DNA from: Arcticibacter eurypsychrophilus
GTDB taxonomy: Bacteria > Bacteroidota > Bacteroidia > Sphingobacteriales > Sphingobacteriaceae
Length of the DNA stretch: 64,000 nt
Direction of reading: 5' to 3'
Assembly: GCF_001730525.1 (NCBI RefSeq)
Contig: NZ_MDFN01000005.1
Span: forward strand, 104,879-168,878
The stretch's first letter is position 1, and every line of letters starts with the position of its first letter. Made by a program: the position numbers and the translations under genes. Below, in pieces: positions 9,243-19,616 of this stretch. The notes beneath the pieces were generated by a model, which ran no database searches, was not told where the DNA came from, and was given only the letters and a program-made list of their open reading frames with translations.

Positions 9243-12200
9243 ATGAAGATATTAAGTGTACGCTTTTTGAATTTAAATTCGCTTAAGGGTGAACATCAGA
9301 TTCGCTTTGATGAATATCCCTTTACTGAAAGTGGTCTATTCGCGATAACAGGTCCAACAGGTGCCGGCAAAACGACTATTCTGGATGCTATAACAGTAGC
9401 CTTATATGGCCGTGTACATCGTCACGATCGTGATGTATCTGAAAATATGACACGACATACCGCAGAGTCATTTTCAGAGGTTGAATTTGAAGTAAAAGCG
9501 AAATCTTACCGTGCTAAATGGTCGCAAAGAAGGAGTAGAGGCAAGGTAGACGGCACACTTCAAACGCATAAAATGGAGCTTATTGATCTAAGTTCTTCTG
9601 AAGTCATTATCAATCACCCATTGGCAGAGGTATTACAGTATATTGTGGATCTATGCGGATTAGATTATAACCAATTTCTGCGTTCGGTGATGCTTTCGCA
9701 GGGCGACTTTACCCAGTTTTTGAAATCAAAAGAGAATGAGCGGAGTGAACTGTTAGAGCGCATTACGGATACAGCGATTTATTCAGATATTTCTAAATAT
9801 GTATATGATAGGGCGAGGACCGAAAAGGATAAGCTTGAAAATCTGAAATTGCAGCTCAATAGCACTGAATTATTATCAGATGAGGAGATTCGGGCACTAC
9901 AAGTTTCCCTTGAAGAGCTAATTAACGCAGATAAGAGTGCCCGGGCTTCTCTGCAGGAAGCGAATTCAAAGCGAAACTGGCTTTTAGGCCTTGTTAAACT
10001 CAGCGCACAGCAGATAAACCAGAAACTATATTTAGATGAACAAACAGCCTTGCATCTGCAGCATAAGCAAGATTTTGAACGGTTGTCTTCTCATCATGTA
10101 GCGGAATCGTTTAGGCCTGCGCTTAAGGAAATACAAAGCCAGAAGGATCAGCAGGTAACCAAACAAGCTTTATTAGAAAAATTGGAACTTGATTTTCCAA
10201 TTATTCAGGAGCAATTGACAAAGGCACAGCAAGATCTTTTACTTGCTAAAAATTCAGCTGAACAACAAGAAAGTGTAATAAAGGATGTGGAACCTTTATT
10301 ACAGGAAGTGTCGCGTAAAGATGCTTCTATAGAGGTGATTAAGGGGCAGTTTCTACGCACCGAATCTTTACTAAAGGAGGCAGGAAAAGAACTGGATCAG
10401 AAACAAAAAGAACAGGAGCAGCGATCTGAAGAATTACTAAAAGTAGAAGGTGCTACCAAAGAGCTCGAAGATTGGCTATTGAACAATCCTCAGGACCAAG
10501 ATCTGGATAAAACGATCCTAATGTTTGAACAGTATCGAAAGGAGTTGCTAAGTGCGGAAAGATTGCTTCAGGTTAACTCATTAAGTATTGCAGATGCTTT
10601 GAATGAAGAAAAAAAGCTAAAGGAACTTTCAGTAATCACCAATAAAAAGATTGAAGGATTAAAACAGAATTTAATCATTAAAACAGATGAATTAAACTCT
10701 TATCAACAAAAAGTAGCCGAGGGTCAGCCTTTAGAGGAGTTAGAAGTAACGGCATCCGGTTTACCCTCCATCATCGGGATCTGCCAGGGGCAACTTAAAC
10801 TAGCCAAAGATATCTCCTTAGTAAAACAAAACAGCGAAGACTTAAATAAGCAGCTAAACGAATACCAGAAGTCTTTTGATAGTAAGAATAATCTTTTAAC
10901 CGGCTTACAACAGGAAAAAACAGCAGCTGATCTGATCCTCGAGGAGTATAAAAAAAAGGTAGAAATTGAACTACGTATTCAGAATTATGATGCTGATCGC
11001 GACCAGCTCCAGGTAGAGCAACCCTGTCCATTATGTGGCTCTACGGAACATCCCTTTGTGCATGGTCATTATAAAAGTAAGGTCAATCTGGCTGAACAGG
11101 AAAGAGATGCGCATGCACTACGAGTTAAGAAATTAACAATTTTATTAAATGAGGCCAGTCTTGATGTAAAAGGGTTGAGTGTCAATTTATCTGCCACAAC
11201 CAACCAACTAACAACGCTTAAAGAAAGACTTTCAAAGCTCGAAGAAGAGTTTGCTTCGCAAAATAAGTTATTACCCGTTCCGCTTTCTTTAGATAAACCA
11301 GCCGTAATTGAAGCGGTTATCGATAAAAAGCAAAAAGAGCTGGATATGCTACAGCAAAAGATTAAGACCCTAAGGGATTTACAAAAGACCATCGCTCTTT
11401 TTCAATCAGCCTGTGCAGATACTCAGCATGCCATTGATAACAATGGCACACGATTGGAATCCAGCTTGAATCAGTTAAAGCAGGTTGAAGATCAACTGCT
11501 GAAATTGCAAAAAGATACTGAACAAATCAAGGCAGCTCAAGTAACGGCAGAAAATCAGATCAAAGAACTTCTAACTCCCTTCAAACTAACCGGTACTGGT
11601 GCCGAAATCAGTATCACGCTGAATGAAAGGGCAGATCGGTTTCGCAAAAATACGCGGTCAGTACAGACACATTTACTTAAAAGGACTGAGCTGGCATCAT
11701 TTCTGGAAAGTACCAAAGAAGCTATACTGGAGAAAAAGCTCCTTTATGATCAGCGGTCAAAAGCCTTTAATCAGGAAAAGAATCAGTTGAGTGTGCATAC
11801 CTCAGAACGAACAGAGCTTTTTGGGGATAAGAACCCTGATTTGGAACGCGAGCGTCTAACCGGTTTATTGCGGATTGAAAGAGATCGGGTAGAAAAATTC
11901 AGAGTAATAGAAAATGGCTATACGGGAACCTTGCAGGTTACAGAAACAAAAATAGGGCAGTATCAAACCGACTTAGAACAGCTCCATGTACATATTGAAC
12001 AATTATATGCACAGCTTAACGAAACGCTGCTTAAAAAAGAGATTTCTTCTATTGAAGAGCTAAATGCTTTATTTCTTGATCCTTCTATTGCTGAACGTTT
12101 AGATATCCTAGAAAAAAATATTTCTACTTCCGTTGCAACCGGAAGACAAGTGCTGAAAAGTACTCAAGACGAGCTTCTTAACGAAAGAAACAAGAATCTA

Positions 12201-12905
12201 ACCACCCTTTCTGATGAAGAACTCGAAGAACAAGCACAATCTTTCGAAGTTTTAACCTCTTCTTTAAACCAGCAGATGGGTGTAAATAAACAAAAACTGG
12301 ATGAAGATACCCGCTTAAAGCTGAAGTCAAAAGACTTAGTGGAACAGGCAAAAGCGCAGAAGTTTGAATATGACAGATGGCAAAAAATGTCTGCATTAAT
12401 TGGCTCAGACAATGGAAGACGATTTAGCAATTTTGCTCAGGGTCTAACGCTTGCCCGCCTGACAGAACTGGCTAATATTCACCTCTTAAAGCTCAGCGAT
12501 AGGTATCAGATTCTTAAAACTCCGGCTAAGGATCTTGAAATTCAGATTATAGATGGTTATCAGGCAGATGTAGTGCGACCAATGGCCACACTCTCAGGTG
12601 GTGAAAGCTTTTTAGTGAGTCTTGCTTTAGCGCTGGGCTTGTCCGATTTGGCAAGTTGCAAGACCCAAATCAACTCCCTATTCATTGATGAAGGTTTTGG
12701 GACATTGGATGCTGATACCCTTGATGTCGCTATTTCAGCTTTAGAAAACCTTCAGGCGAATGGAAAGACCATTGGTATAATATCACATGTGGAAGCACTA
12801 AAAGAACGTATAGCTACACAGATCCAGGTTGGCAAACAACCTGGAGGAGTAAGTACTATTAAGGTGATCCATTATGGCACTGAAGTATCAGGCATTTCTG
12901 CTTAG
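9243..12905 (+). CDS. sbcC: Exonuclease subunit SbcC (Rad50-type ATPase)
   Basis: This 1220-residue SMC-like protein has Walker A GPTGAGKTT at residues 37-45 and the Q-loop region SQGDFTQFLKSKENER. Two long coiled-coil arms flank the zinc hook CPLC near residue 594. The ABC signature LSGGESF lies near 1117 and the Walker B/D-loop LFIDEGFGTLDADTL near 1147. It binds and bridges DNA with its arms and drives the SbcD nuclease by ATP hydrolysis. Length and order are normal for the family. It ends 32 bp from the stop of the convergent GH43 gene. Confidence 0.97.
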   Translation: MKILSVRFLNLNSLKGEHQIRFDEYPFTESGLFAITGPTGAGKTTILDAITVALYGRVHRHDRDVSENMTRHTAESFSEVEFEVKAKSYRAKWSQRRSRGKVDGTLQTHKMELIDLSSSEVIINHPLAEVLQYIVDLCGLDYNQFLRSVMLSQGDFTQFLKSKENERSELLERITDTAIYSDISKYVYDRARTEKDKLENLKLQLNSTELLSDEEIRALQVSLEELINADKSARASLQEANSKRNWLLGLVKLSAQQINQKLYLDEQTALHLQHKQDFERLSSHHVAESFRPALKEIQSQKDQQVTKQALLEKLELDFPIIQEQLTKAQQDLLLAKNSAEQQESVIKDVEPLLQEVSRKDASIEVIKGQFLRTESLLKEAGKELDQKQKEQEQRSEELLKVEGATKELEDWLLNNPQDQDLDKTILMFEQYRKELLSAERLLQVNSLSIADALNEEKKLKELSVITNKKIEGLKQNLIIKTDELNSYQQKVAEGQPLEELEVTASGLPSIIGICQGQLKLAKDISLVKQNSEDLNKQLNEYQKSFDSKNNLLTGLQQEKTAADLILEEYKKKVEIELRIQNYDADRDQLQVEQPCPLCGSTEHPFVHGHYKSKVNLAEQERDAHALRVKKLTILLNEASLDVKGLSVNLSATTNQLTTLKERLSKLEEEFASQNKLLPVPLSLDKPAVIEAVIDKKQKELDMLQQKIKTLRDLQKTIALFQSACADTQHAIDNNGTRLESSLNQLKQVEDQLLKLQKDTEQIKAAQVTAENQIKELLTPFKLTGTGAEISITLNERADRFRKNTRSVQTHLLKRTELASFLESTKEAILEKKLLYDQRSKAFNQEKNQLSVHTSERTELFGDKNPDLERERLTGLLRIERDRVEKFRVIENGYTGTLQVTETKIGQYQTDLEQLHVHIEQLYAQLNETLLKKEISSIEELNALFLDPSIAERLDILEKNISTSVATGRQVLKSTQDELLNERNKNLTTLSDEELEEQAQSFEVLTSSLNQQMGVNKQKLDEDTRLKLKSKDLVEQAKAQKFEYDRWQKMSALIGSDNGRRFSNFAQGLTLARLTELANIHLLKLSDRYQILKTPAKDLEIQIIDGYQADVVRPMATLSGGESFLVSLALALGLSDLASCKTQINSLFIDEGFGTLDADTLDVAISALENLQANGKTIGIISHVEALKERIATQIQVGKQPGGVSTIKVIHYGTEVSGISA

Positions 12906-12937
12906 TTAAGGCTGTTCATTCTGCCTGGTTAAGCAGT

Positions 12938-13933
12938 TTATTTAACAGGCTTAACCCCTTCCGAAGTCATAATAATGCGTTTAATGGTTCCATCTTTATT
13001 GTAAAACAGTTCATCTATACATACAGAACGGTGAAAACTACCTGCATCCGCTGCTAATGCGCCGTTATGATAGATGAAATAACTTTTGCCTTTGAAATCA
13101 ATGATGGCCTGGTGATTCGTATTTGAATTACCTGCTATTTCATTAATAATACCCTTGTAAGCCCAGGGTCCGGTGATGCTTTTGCTCATCGCATAAGCTA
13201 TTTTTTCGGGGAACTCATAGGCATAGGACAGGTAATACCAGTCATTGTGTTTATGAATCCATGGTGCCTCTGTAAAATGCGGCAATTTAACGGTGTTAAT
13301 CGGACCGTCGAGCTCGATCATATTAGGCTTAAGTTTAGCATAGTAACAGGCCGTATTTCCCCAGAATAAATAGGCTTGTCCCTGATCGTCGATAATAACT
13401 GTAGGATCAATATCATCCCAGGAGATAGATGCTGCCTTAGTCATATCATTGGTAATAATGGCAGAACCCCGGGCATCTTTAAAAGGGCCGGTAGGACTAT
13501 CCGATACAGCAACACCAATAGATTTGCCATGAATCGTGCCATGAGATACCGAAACATACCAATAGAACTTTCCATTCCGCTCGATTACCTGCGATGCCCA
13601 TGCATCATCTTTAGCCCAGCTGAAATCTGCTGCCCTTAAAGGGATCGGATGCTCGGTCCAATTCACCAGATCTGAAGAGGAAAAGCATAACCAATCGTGC
13701 ATGACATAGCTATTTTTCCCTACCGGAGCTACATCATTGCCTGTATAAATATAAACCTTATCTTTATAAACAATCGCAGCAGGATCTGCAGTATATTTAT
13801 GTTTGATAATAGGGTTTCCATCTGATTTGAAAGTGGTATCCTTTAAGTTTGTTTGATTATTTGAAGCAATGGATTGAAGGCTTAACAAAGATAGAGCGCC
13901 AAAGACGATCAAGTTAAATTTTTGATTATACAT
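12938..13933 (-). CDS. Glycoside hydrolase family 43 enzyme, secreted
   Basis: This 331-residue protein has a signal peptide over about residues 1-24 and a single five-bladed propeller. The three acidic residues of GH43 are visible: Asp50 in TADPAAIVY (general base), Asp176 in DDIDPTVII (pKa modulator) and Glu222 in FTEAPWIHK (general acid). The family cleaves arabinan, xylan or galactan side chains with inversion; arabinanase or beta-xylosidase activity are both possible. There is no carbohydrate-binding module. It stands alone, convergent to sbcC and divergent from the M16 peptidase gene. Confidence 0.9.
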   Translation of the reverse strand: MYNQKFNLIVFGALSLLSLQSIASNNQTNLKDTTFKSDGNPIIKHKYTADPAAIVYKDKVYIYTGNDVAPVGKNSYVMHDWLCFSSSDLVNWTEHPIPLRAADFSWAKDDAWASQVIERNGKFYWYVSVSHGTIHGKSIGVAVSDSPTGPFKDARGSAIITNDMTKAASISWDDIDPTVIIDDQGQAYLFWGNTACYYAKLKPNMIELDGPINTVKLPHFTEAPWIHKHNDWYYLSYAYEFPEKIAYAMSKSITGPWAYKGIINEIAGNSNTNHQAIIDFKGKSYFIYHNGALAADAGSFHRSVCIDELFYNKDGTIKRIIMTSEGVKPVK

Positions 13934-14061
13934 ACAGACAAGTAGTGATTTACGTTTAAATGTTGGTTATTAACTATTGTAAAGATAATGTTTTTAAATT
14001 AGTGTCATAATGACCTTTGATAATATATGTTTAATTGATCTTAACCCATATCATATTGCAG
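13934..14061. promoter_or_regulatory. Divergent promoter region GH43 / M16 peptidase
   Basis: This 128-bp AT-rich region between divergent genes contains GTCATAATGAC at 14004-14014, an 11-bp palindrome (GTCAT-A-ATGAC) about 50 bp before the M16 start. It could be a regulator site; nothing identifies the regulator. Confidence 0.3.
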
Positions 14062-16881
14062 ATGAAGTATCCTAATCGAATTATTTTTATGCTCGTAGCA
14101 TTGGTTATGAGCTCTTTTTTTGGATCCGCACAGACGAAAATACCACTCGATGCGCAAGTCAGAACCGGTAAACTAGCCAATGGCTTTACCTATTATATCC
14201 GTAAAAATACAGAGCCTAAAAACCGTGTGCAACTGTATCTGGCGTTAAAAGCCGGATCAATTTTAGAAAATGATACACAACAGGGTTTGGCGCATTTTAT
14301 GGAGCACATGAGCTTCAACGGGACCAAAAACTATCCTAAAAATGAATTAGTTAATTATCTGCAAAAGTCAGGTATTCGTTTCGGTGCAGATTTGAATGCT
14401 TATACCAGCTTTGACGAAACAGTTTACCAATTGCCACTTCCAACAGATGACCCAGAACTGCTTAAAAATGGGTTGCAAATCATGCGTGACTGGGCACAGG
14501 ATGCCTTACTTGATCCCTCCGAAATAACCAAAGAAAGAGGAGTCGTTCTCGAAGAAAAGCGATTAGGAAAAGGAGCTCAGGAGAGAATGCAGAACAAGTA
14601 TCTTCCAGCTATCTTAAATCAATCACGTTATGCCAATCGTTTGCCTATAGGAACTGATGAAGTATTAAACAACTTTAAACCTGCTACATTAACACAGTTT
14701 TATAAAGACTGGTACCGCCCAAATTTGCAGGCGTTAATTGTTGTAGGTGATATTGATGTGGCTCAGATGGAAAAAATGATCAAGGATAAATTTTCCGATT
14801 TAAAGAACCCCGCCAATGCGCCCAAAAGAATAGAGTATAAAATCCCTTTGCTTAATAAAAATCAGTTTATTGCCGTAACTGATAAGGAAATGCAATATAC
14901 AGTTGCGCAAGTGATCATAAAACATCCTGGAACTGAAATCATCACCACAACAGATCTTCGGAACAGTATTATCAGATCCCTATATAATCAAATGATGGAT
15001 GCCCGTTTTTCCGAATTGATGAAACAGGCTGATCCTCCTTTTCTTCAGGGAGGAAGTGATATTGGTAATTTTCTTGCTGGTCTTGATGCTGCAACTGCTG
15101 TAGTGGTAGCTAAACCCGGTGAGCTTGAAAAAGGATTCAAGGCTGTATTTACGGAGCTGGAAAAGGTCAAGAAATTTGGTTTTACCTCCACTGAACTGAA
15201 TCGTGTTAAGGAAACCTACTTAACTGGAATGGAAGCCGCTTTAAAAGAAAAAGATAAAACCAGTTCAGAGAATTATGTTCAGGAATACGTGAAGCTATTT
15301 CTAAAAGGAACTGCAAGTCCCGGTATTGAATATGAATTTAACTATGCAAAAAAGACACTCCCTGGAATTTCCCTTGCAGAAGTGAATGGATTAACGAAAA
15401 GGTACCTGACGGATGTAAATCGTGATGTAATTATTATGGCTCCAGAGAAGGATCTTGCAAGTTTGCCTAAAGAAGCTACCGTTAATTCCTGGATTAAAGA
15501 AGTTACAAGTTCAAATGTGCTGGCATATGTAGATCAGGTATCTGATAAGCCGTTAATGGATGTTAAACCTCAGCCAGGAAAGATTGTTGCTGAGAAAAAG
15601 GATGAAAAGGTAGGTTTTACAGAATTGACTCTAAGTAATGGAGTAAAGGTCATTTTAAAACCTACTGATTTTAAAAATGATGAGATCCTGATTAATGCCT
15701 TTAGTCCAGGTGGGACCTCTTTATACCCAGATTCCTTATACGAATCTGCCTCTTTTGCCAGTGCTCTTGTTGCCCGGAGTGGTTTAGCTTCTTTCAACTC
15801 TATTCAGTTGCCAAAGTTATTGAATGGTAAATTAGTATCTATAAACCCTTACATTACAGAAAGGACAGAGGGTATTGCCGGATCTTCTGCGCCTAAAGAT
15901 CTGGAAACAGCTTTTCAGCTGATTAACCTGTATTTTACACAACCACGTCTGGATCAGGAAATTTTTCAATCTGTTATTCAACAACAACGAGGTGTATTGG
16001 CTAATCGTTCTGATGATCCAAATAGTGTGTTCAGTGATACGATATCCGCTGTTATGGGGAGTCATAACGTGAGACGCACCGGACCTACTCTCGAAAAATT
16101 AAACCAGGTTAAGGCCGATCAGGTTCTTACAGTGTATAAAGACCGTTTCGCTGATGCAGGTGACTTTACCTTCAGCTTTGTTGGTAATTTTGATATTGAG
16201 AAAATCAAACCTTTACTTGAACAATATCTCGGATCATTGCCTACGACAAAAAGAGTTGAAGAAGCCAGAGATTTAAATATCAGTGCTCCTTTAGGATTGG
16301 TTGAGAAAAAGGTCTACAAGGGACAAGAACCAAAAGCAACGGTTCGTTTGGTGTTTGGTGGATATTATACCTATAACACCGAAAATAACAATCAAATAGA
16401 TGCATTAGCAGAGGTATTGCAAATTAAATTAATTGACCGTTTGCGTGAAGAGGAAAGCGGTGTATACAGTCCGGGCGCAAGAGCCAGTTATACTAAGTAT
16501 CCAAAAAATAAATTTTCCTTTACTGTATCTTTTGGCTGTGGTCCCGAAAATGTAGACAAGCTGATTGCAGCTACTCTTGATGAAATTAACAAATTGAAAG
16601 CAAATGGTGCACAAGCATCAGACATAGGAAAATTCCTTGCTGAAGAAAAGCGGAGTACCGAAGTTCAGCTTAAGCAAAATGGTTTTTGGTCTGGATATTT
16701 ATCTTCTTCTTATCAATTACAAGAAGATCCGGATCAAATTCTTACTTATGTAGAGTCATTAAAAAAGATTACCCCTGAAAGTTTAAAAGAGGCGGCTAAT
16801 ACTTATTTAAGTGGTAAAAATCTGATCAAATTAATTCTTTTGCCAGAGGATAAAACGACTGCTAAAGCGAAACAAAACTAA
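14062..16881 (+). CDS. M16-family zinc metallopeptidase (two-domain, PqqL-like)
   Basis: I chose the Met at 14062 because it is followed by a normal signal peptide (MKYPNRIIFMLVALVMSSFFGSAQ); the ATG at 14035 would add nine residues. The mature protein has the inverted zinc motif HFMEH at residues 78-82 and the downstream glutamate region (VVLEEKRLG). Two M16 halves follow, the second starting near VGFTELTLSNGVKVILKP and inactive, as usual in this family. The length, about 939 residues, fits periplasmic PqqL-type enzymes, which degrade peptides. xseA begins 8 bp after the stop, so co-transcription is likely although function is unrelated. Confidence 0.93.
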   Translation: MKYPNRIIFMLVALVMSSFFGSAQTKIPLDAQVRTGKLANGFTYYIRKNTEPKNRVQLYLALKAGSILENDTQQGLAHFMEHMSFNGTKNYPKNELVNYLQKSGIRFGADLNAYTSFDETVYQLPLPTDDPELLKNGLQIMRDWAQDALLDPSEITKERGVVLEEKRLGKGAQERMQNKYLPAILNQSRYANRLPIGTDEVLNNFKPATLTQFYKDWYRPNLQALIVVGDIDVAQMEKMIKDKFSDLKNPANAPKRIEYKIPLLNKNQFIAVTDKEMQYTVAQVIIKHPGTEIITTTDLRNSIIRSLYNQMMDARFSELMKQADPPFLQGGSDIGNFLAGLDAATAVVVAKPGELEKGFKAVFTELEKVKKFGFTSTELNRVKETYLTGMEAALKEKDKTSSENYVQEYVKLFLKGTASPGIEYEFNYAKKTLPGISLAEVNGLTKRYLTDVNRDVIIMAPEKDLASLPKEATVNSWIKEVTSSNVLAYVDQVSDKPLMDVKPQPGKIVAEKKDEKVGFTELTLSNGVKVILKPTDFKNDEILINAFSPGGTSLYPDSLYESASFASALVARSGLASFNSIQLPKLLNGKLVSINPYITERTEGIAGSSAPKDLETAFQLINLYFTQPRLDQEIFQSVIQQQRGVLANRSDDPNSVFSDTISAVMGSHNVRRTGPTLEKLNQVKADQVLTVYKDRFADAGDFTFSFVGNFDIEKIKPLLEQYLGSLPTTKRVEEARDLNISAPLGLVEKKVYKGQEPKATVRLVFGGYYTYNTENNNQIDALAEVLQIKLIDRLREEESGVYSPGARASYTKYPKNKFSFTVSFGCGPENVDKLIAATLDEINKLKANGAQASDIGKFLAEEKRSTEVQLKQNGFWSGYLSSSYQLQEDPDQILTYVESLKKITPESLKEAANTYLSGKNLIKLILLPEDKTTAKAKQN

Positions 16882-16888
16882 AGTATAC

Positions 16889-18214
16889 ATGCAATCTTAC
16901 CTCAGTCTGCAACAATTTCTCCTTAACATTCAGGGAAAACTCAAATATTCTTTCCCTGAAAGTTATTGGATTAAAGCTGAGCTGGCAGGTGTACGCAAAG
17001 TGGGCAAACATGTCTATTTTGAACTCATCCAGTTAAGCAGCGGGCAAAAGGTCGCACAAATAAGAGGTACTGCCTTTCATGCAGAAGGTACCCAGGCAAT
17101 TTCGGAATTTGAAATGACCACTGGTCAGAAATTTGCTGATGGAATCAAGATAGGACTTCGTGCCACAGTAAACTACCATCCCGTATATGGATTGAGTTTA
17201 AATCTGCTGGAACTGGATGCTGAACTTACAATTGGAGGTATTGAGCTTCAGCGTAAACAAACGCTGGAGCAATTACTTCTGAAAAATCCAGGAGTTATCA
17301 TGCTCCGGGACGGCCTTTATTCGACACCAAATAAACTGTTGCCCATTCCTTTGGCCATTCAACGTGTAGCAGTTATCACATCGTTATCTTCAGATGCTTT
17401 TGCCGATTTTATGCATTGTCTGAAGACCAACGATCATGATTATCACTTCTATACAGACATCTATGAGGCATTGGTGCATGGTTATTCAACCACAATATCC
17501 ATCATGGCAGCAATGGATCAAATTTTAGCTTCAGGTAAAAAGTATGACGTAGTAGTTTTAATCCGGGGAGGCGGGGCACCTGCTGATTTCCTTCCATTTG
17601 ATGACTATGATCTGGCTCTTCGGGTTGCGACATTCTCAATACCCATAGTGACGGGTATCGGACATCAAATGAATCAGGGAATAGCTGATTTCTTTGCGAG
17701 GATCCACATGAAAACCCCTACTATGGCTGCCCAGTATATGATAGACTACAATGCTCAGTTTGAAAGCAGACTTTATTTATTGTCTGAATCAATCAATAAA
17801 ATTGCCCTGGCATTGTATGTTTCGCGCAACAATCAGTTCTTAATGCTCCAATCTAAAATAGTTTCGATCACGAAGGGAGCTCTACAAAATAAGACCTTTC
17901 AGCTATTTCAAGTGGAATCTAATTTAGTTCCATCGGTGTTTAGAGTATTAAAAAATGAGGCGTTGAAGCTTGAGCAGAAGTCTTTGCAAATTAGTTTTCG
18001 ATTGCCTTTTTATTTTACAGCGATGCAGAAAAACCTGTTGCACCTGCAAGAGCATATTCAAAGTTTAAGTCCGCAAAGACTTCTCAAACGTGGATTTGTA
18101 TTAATAAAGAAGAATGGCACTTATGTCGTAAACGAGAAATTGAACCCTGGTGAAGCGATAGAGATAATTCAAGAAACCAGTATTTACCAAGCTGAAATAA
18201 TAAAAAAACTATAA
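16889..18214 (+). CDS. xseA: Exodeoxyribonuclease VII large subunit
   Basis: This 441-residue protein has the N-terminal OB fold (YWIKAELAGVRKVGKHVYFEL) and the nuclease core with VAVITSLSSDAFADFMH, VVVLIRGGGAPADFLPFDDYDLA and VTGIGHQMNQGIADFFA, then a helical C-terminal region. The GIGHxxx block reads HQMN where better-known members have HETD, a divergence worth noting. With XseB it degrades single-stranded DNA to oligonucleotides. xseB follows after one base. Confidence 0.93.
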   Translation: MQSYLSLQQFLLNIQGKLKYSFPESYWIKAELAGVRKVGKHVYFELIQLSSGQKVAQIRGTAFHAEGTQAISEFEMTTGQKFADGIKIGLRATVNYHPVYGLSLNLLELDAELTIGGIELQRKQTLEQLLLKNPGVIMLRDGLYSTPNKLLPIPLAIQRVAVITSLSSDAFADFMHCLKTNDHDYHFYTDIYEALVHGYSTTISIMAAMDQILASGKKYDVVVLIRGGGAPADFLPFDDYDLALRVATFSIPIVTGIGHQMNQGIADFFARIHMKTPTMAAQYMIDYNAQFESRLYLLSESINKIALALYVSRNNQFLMLQSKIVSITKGALQNKTFQLFQVESNLVPSVFRVLKNEALKLEQKSLQISFRLPFYFTAMQKNLLHLQEHIQSLSPQRLLKRGFVLIKKNGTYVVNEKLNPGEAIEIIQETSIYQAEIIKKL

Positions 18215-18215
18215 T

Positions 18216-18425
18216 ATGACTGATGAACTAACTTACGAGAGTGCATATTCCGAACTGGATAAAATATATCAGGAGATCAACAACGAGCAGGTTTCTGTAG
18301 ACCTTTTAGCCGAAAAAGTAAAGCGGGCAGCTGTACTGATCCAATTCTGTCAGTCCAAATTACGCACCACGGAAGATGAAATTAATAAGATTTTATCCGG
18401 AATACCGGATCAGACTAATCAATAG
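18216..18425 (+). CDS. xseB: Exodeoxyribonuclease VII small subunit
   Basis: This 69-residue protein starts one base after the xseA stop. It matches the family in size and in ESAYSELDKIYQEINNEQVSVDLLAEKVKRAAVLIQFCQSKL, with the typical helix-turn-helix hairpin that wraps the large subunit. Its 3' end overlaps by 11 bp the end of the convergent gene on the minus strand. Confidence 0.93.
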   Translation: MTDELTYESAYSELDKIYQEINNEQVSVDLLAEKVKRAAVLIQFCQSKLRTTEDEINKILSGIPDQTNQ

Positions 18426-18969
18426 TCTGGATCACTAAATAAAAAGCAGAATAAATTTCACGAAGTAAAATCGGGTCTGTAATGCCCGCCTTTATTTTAA
18501 GTTCGAGAAAAGGGGCTTTCTCAGTACTATTTTCCATTGCGTATTCGACAATACCGAAGTCTAGATCCTGATAGCTGAGAAGAACTTTTCTTACCTTTTC
18601 ATCAGCGAAAACCTCAACTGCTTTTACTTCACTGTTCGTTTTGACAATAAACTTTTCATCGAACTCAAGATAGCCAAGAACGACATCCTGCATGCCGAAA
18701 AACTTTCCTATTTCATCAATAAAACCTTGTTTATGAATGGAAAACCGAAATGGACTTCGGCCATACAAATAAGCACTAAAGGTTGTATATGCACTACCAC
18801 TTTCAAAACCTCCACCTAAATCAATGCCCATATCCAACAGAATCCGTCTGCCAGCTTGATCCAGTACGACGTGATAATCTAAAAGGTCATTTGATGGACT
18901 AAAGTCTGCATTTACCTGATTCCATATTTGATCTTCGGTTTCTCCTGCAATTGTACGTTCTTCCTGCAT
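18415..18969 (-). CDS. Conserved hypothetical protein, 184 aa
   Basis: I do not recognise a family. The product is soluble and acidic, with no signal peptide or membrane segment. It has a region GRRILLDMGIDLGGGFESGSAYTTFSAYL followed by alternating strands (FRFSIHKQGFIDEIGKFFGMQD, VLGYLEFDEKFIVKTNS), giving an alpha/beta appearance that resembles small proteins binding an effector. It is convergent with xseB, with an 11-bp overlap, and lies upstream of the convergently read idi region. Coding character is good (regular third-position bias, no competing frame). Confidence 0.7.
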   Translation of the reverse strand: MQEERTIAGETEDQIWNQVNADFSPSNDLLDYHVVLDQAGRRILLDMGIDLGGGFESGSAYTTFSAYLYGRSPFRFSIHKQGFIDEIGKFFGMQDVVLGYLEFDEKFIVKTNSEVKAVEVFADEKVRKVLLSYQDLDFGIVEYAMENSTEKAPFLELKIKAGITDPILLREIYSAFYLVIQTID

Positions 18970-19058
18970 TTTAATATATCGTATGTTTTTACTTAAACTA
19001 ACAGGATGTGGTTAAGTTTGAAGAAAAAGATAATATTTATCCATGAATACGCATTTTG

Positions 19059-19616
19059 TTAGGCTATGTTTAAATGTTTTAAGTGAAATTTTAATTTGGG
19101 TAAAGCATGTTTAAACCAAAATGTGAAGCTTTTTTCATCTTTCTGTAGAGCCAGTTCAATATCTTCAAACGAGCACCATTTATATGCACTAGCTTCTAGA
19201 GGATTAGGATTTACATTCCCAGAGTAATATCCCAATAAAATATGATCATACTCGTGTTCAATTAAGCCATTTTTAAAACTATGCTTGTAAAGTAAGTGGT
19301 CAACAAGTTGAATATCGCACTCGAACCCCATTTCCAGGGGTAGTCTGACAGAGGCAGACTCAATAATGGATTGTTGAGGTCCAGGATGGCTACAACATGC
19401 ATTCGTCCACAACCCTGCAGAATGATACTTTATTTTAGATCTTTTCTGCAAAAGCATTTTACCATCATCATTAATGATGAAGATGGAAAAGGCTCTATGA
19501 AGCAACCCTTTTTTATGTGCTTCAAGTTTTTCACAATAACCAACCTCCTTGTCGAATTGATCAACCAGTATGACATGGTGAGAAGCCGTTAAAAAAGAAA
19601 TATCGTTATCAATCAT
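19059..19616 (-). CDS. idi: Isopentenyl-diphosphate delta-isomerase type I
   Basis: This 185-residue Nudix-fold enzyme interconverts IPP and DMAPP for isoprenoid synthesis. Visible motifs are the substrate-binding region LHRAFSIFIINDDGKMLLQKR, the catalytic Cys block TNACCSHP and the Glu block PLEMGFECD; a second Glu cluster appears as EHEYDHILLGYY. The dxr gene of the same MEP pathway lies at 32.3 kb. It is divergent from a MarR-type gene, with repeated 13-bp sequences between them. Confidence 0.95.
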   Translation of the reverse strand: MIDNDISFLTASHHVILVDQFDKEVGYCEKLEAHKKGLLHRAFSIFIINDDGKMLLQKRSKIKYHSAGLWTNACCSHPGPQQSIIESASVRLPLEMGFECDIQLVDHLLYKHSFKNGLIEHEYDHILLGYYSGNVNPNPLEASAYKWCSFEDIELALQKDEKSFTFWFKHALPKLKFHLKHLNIA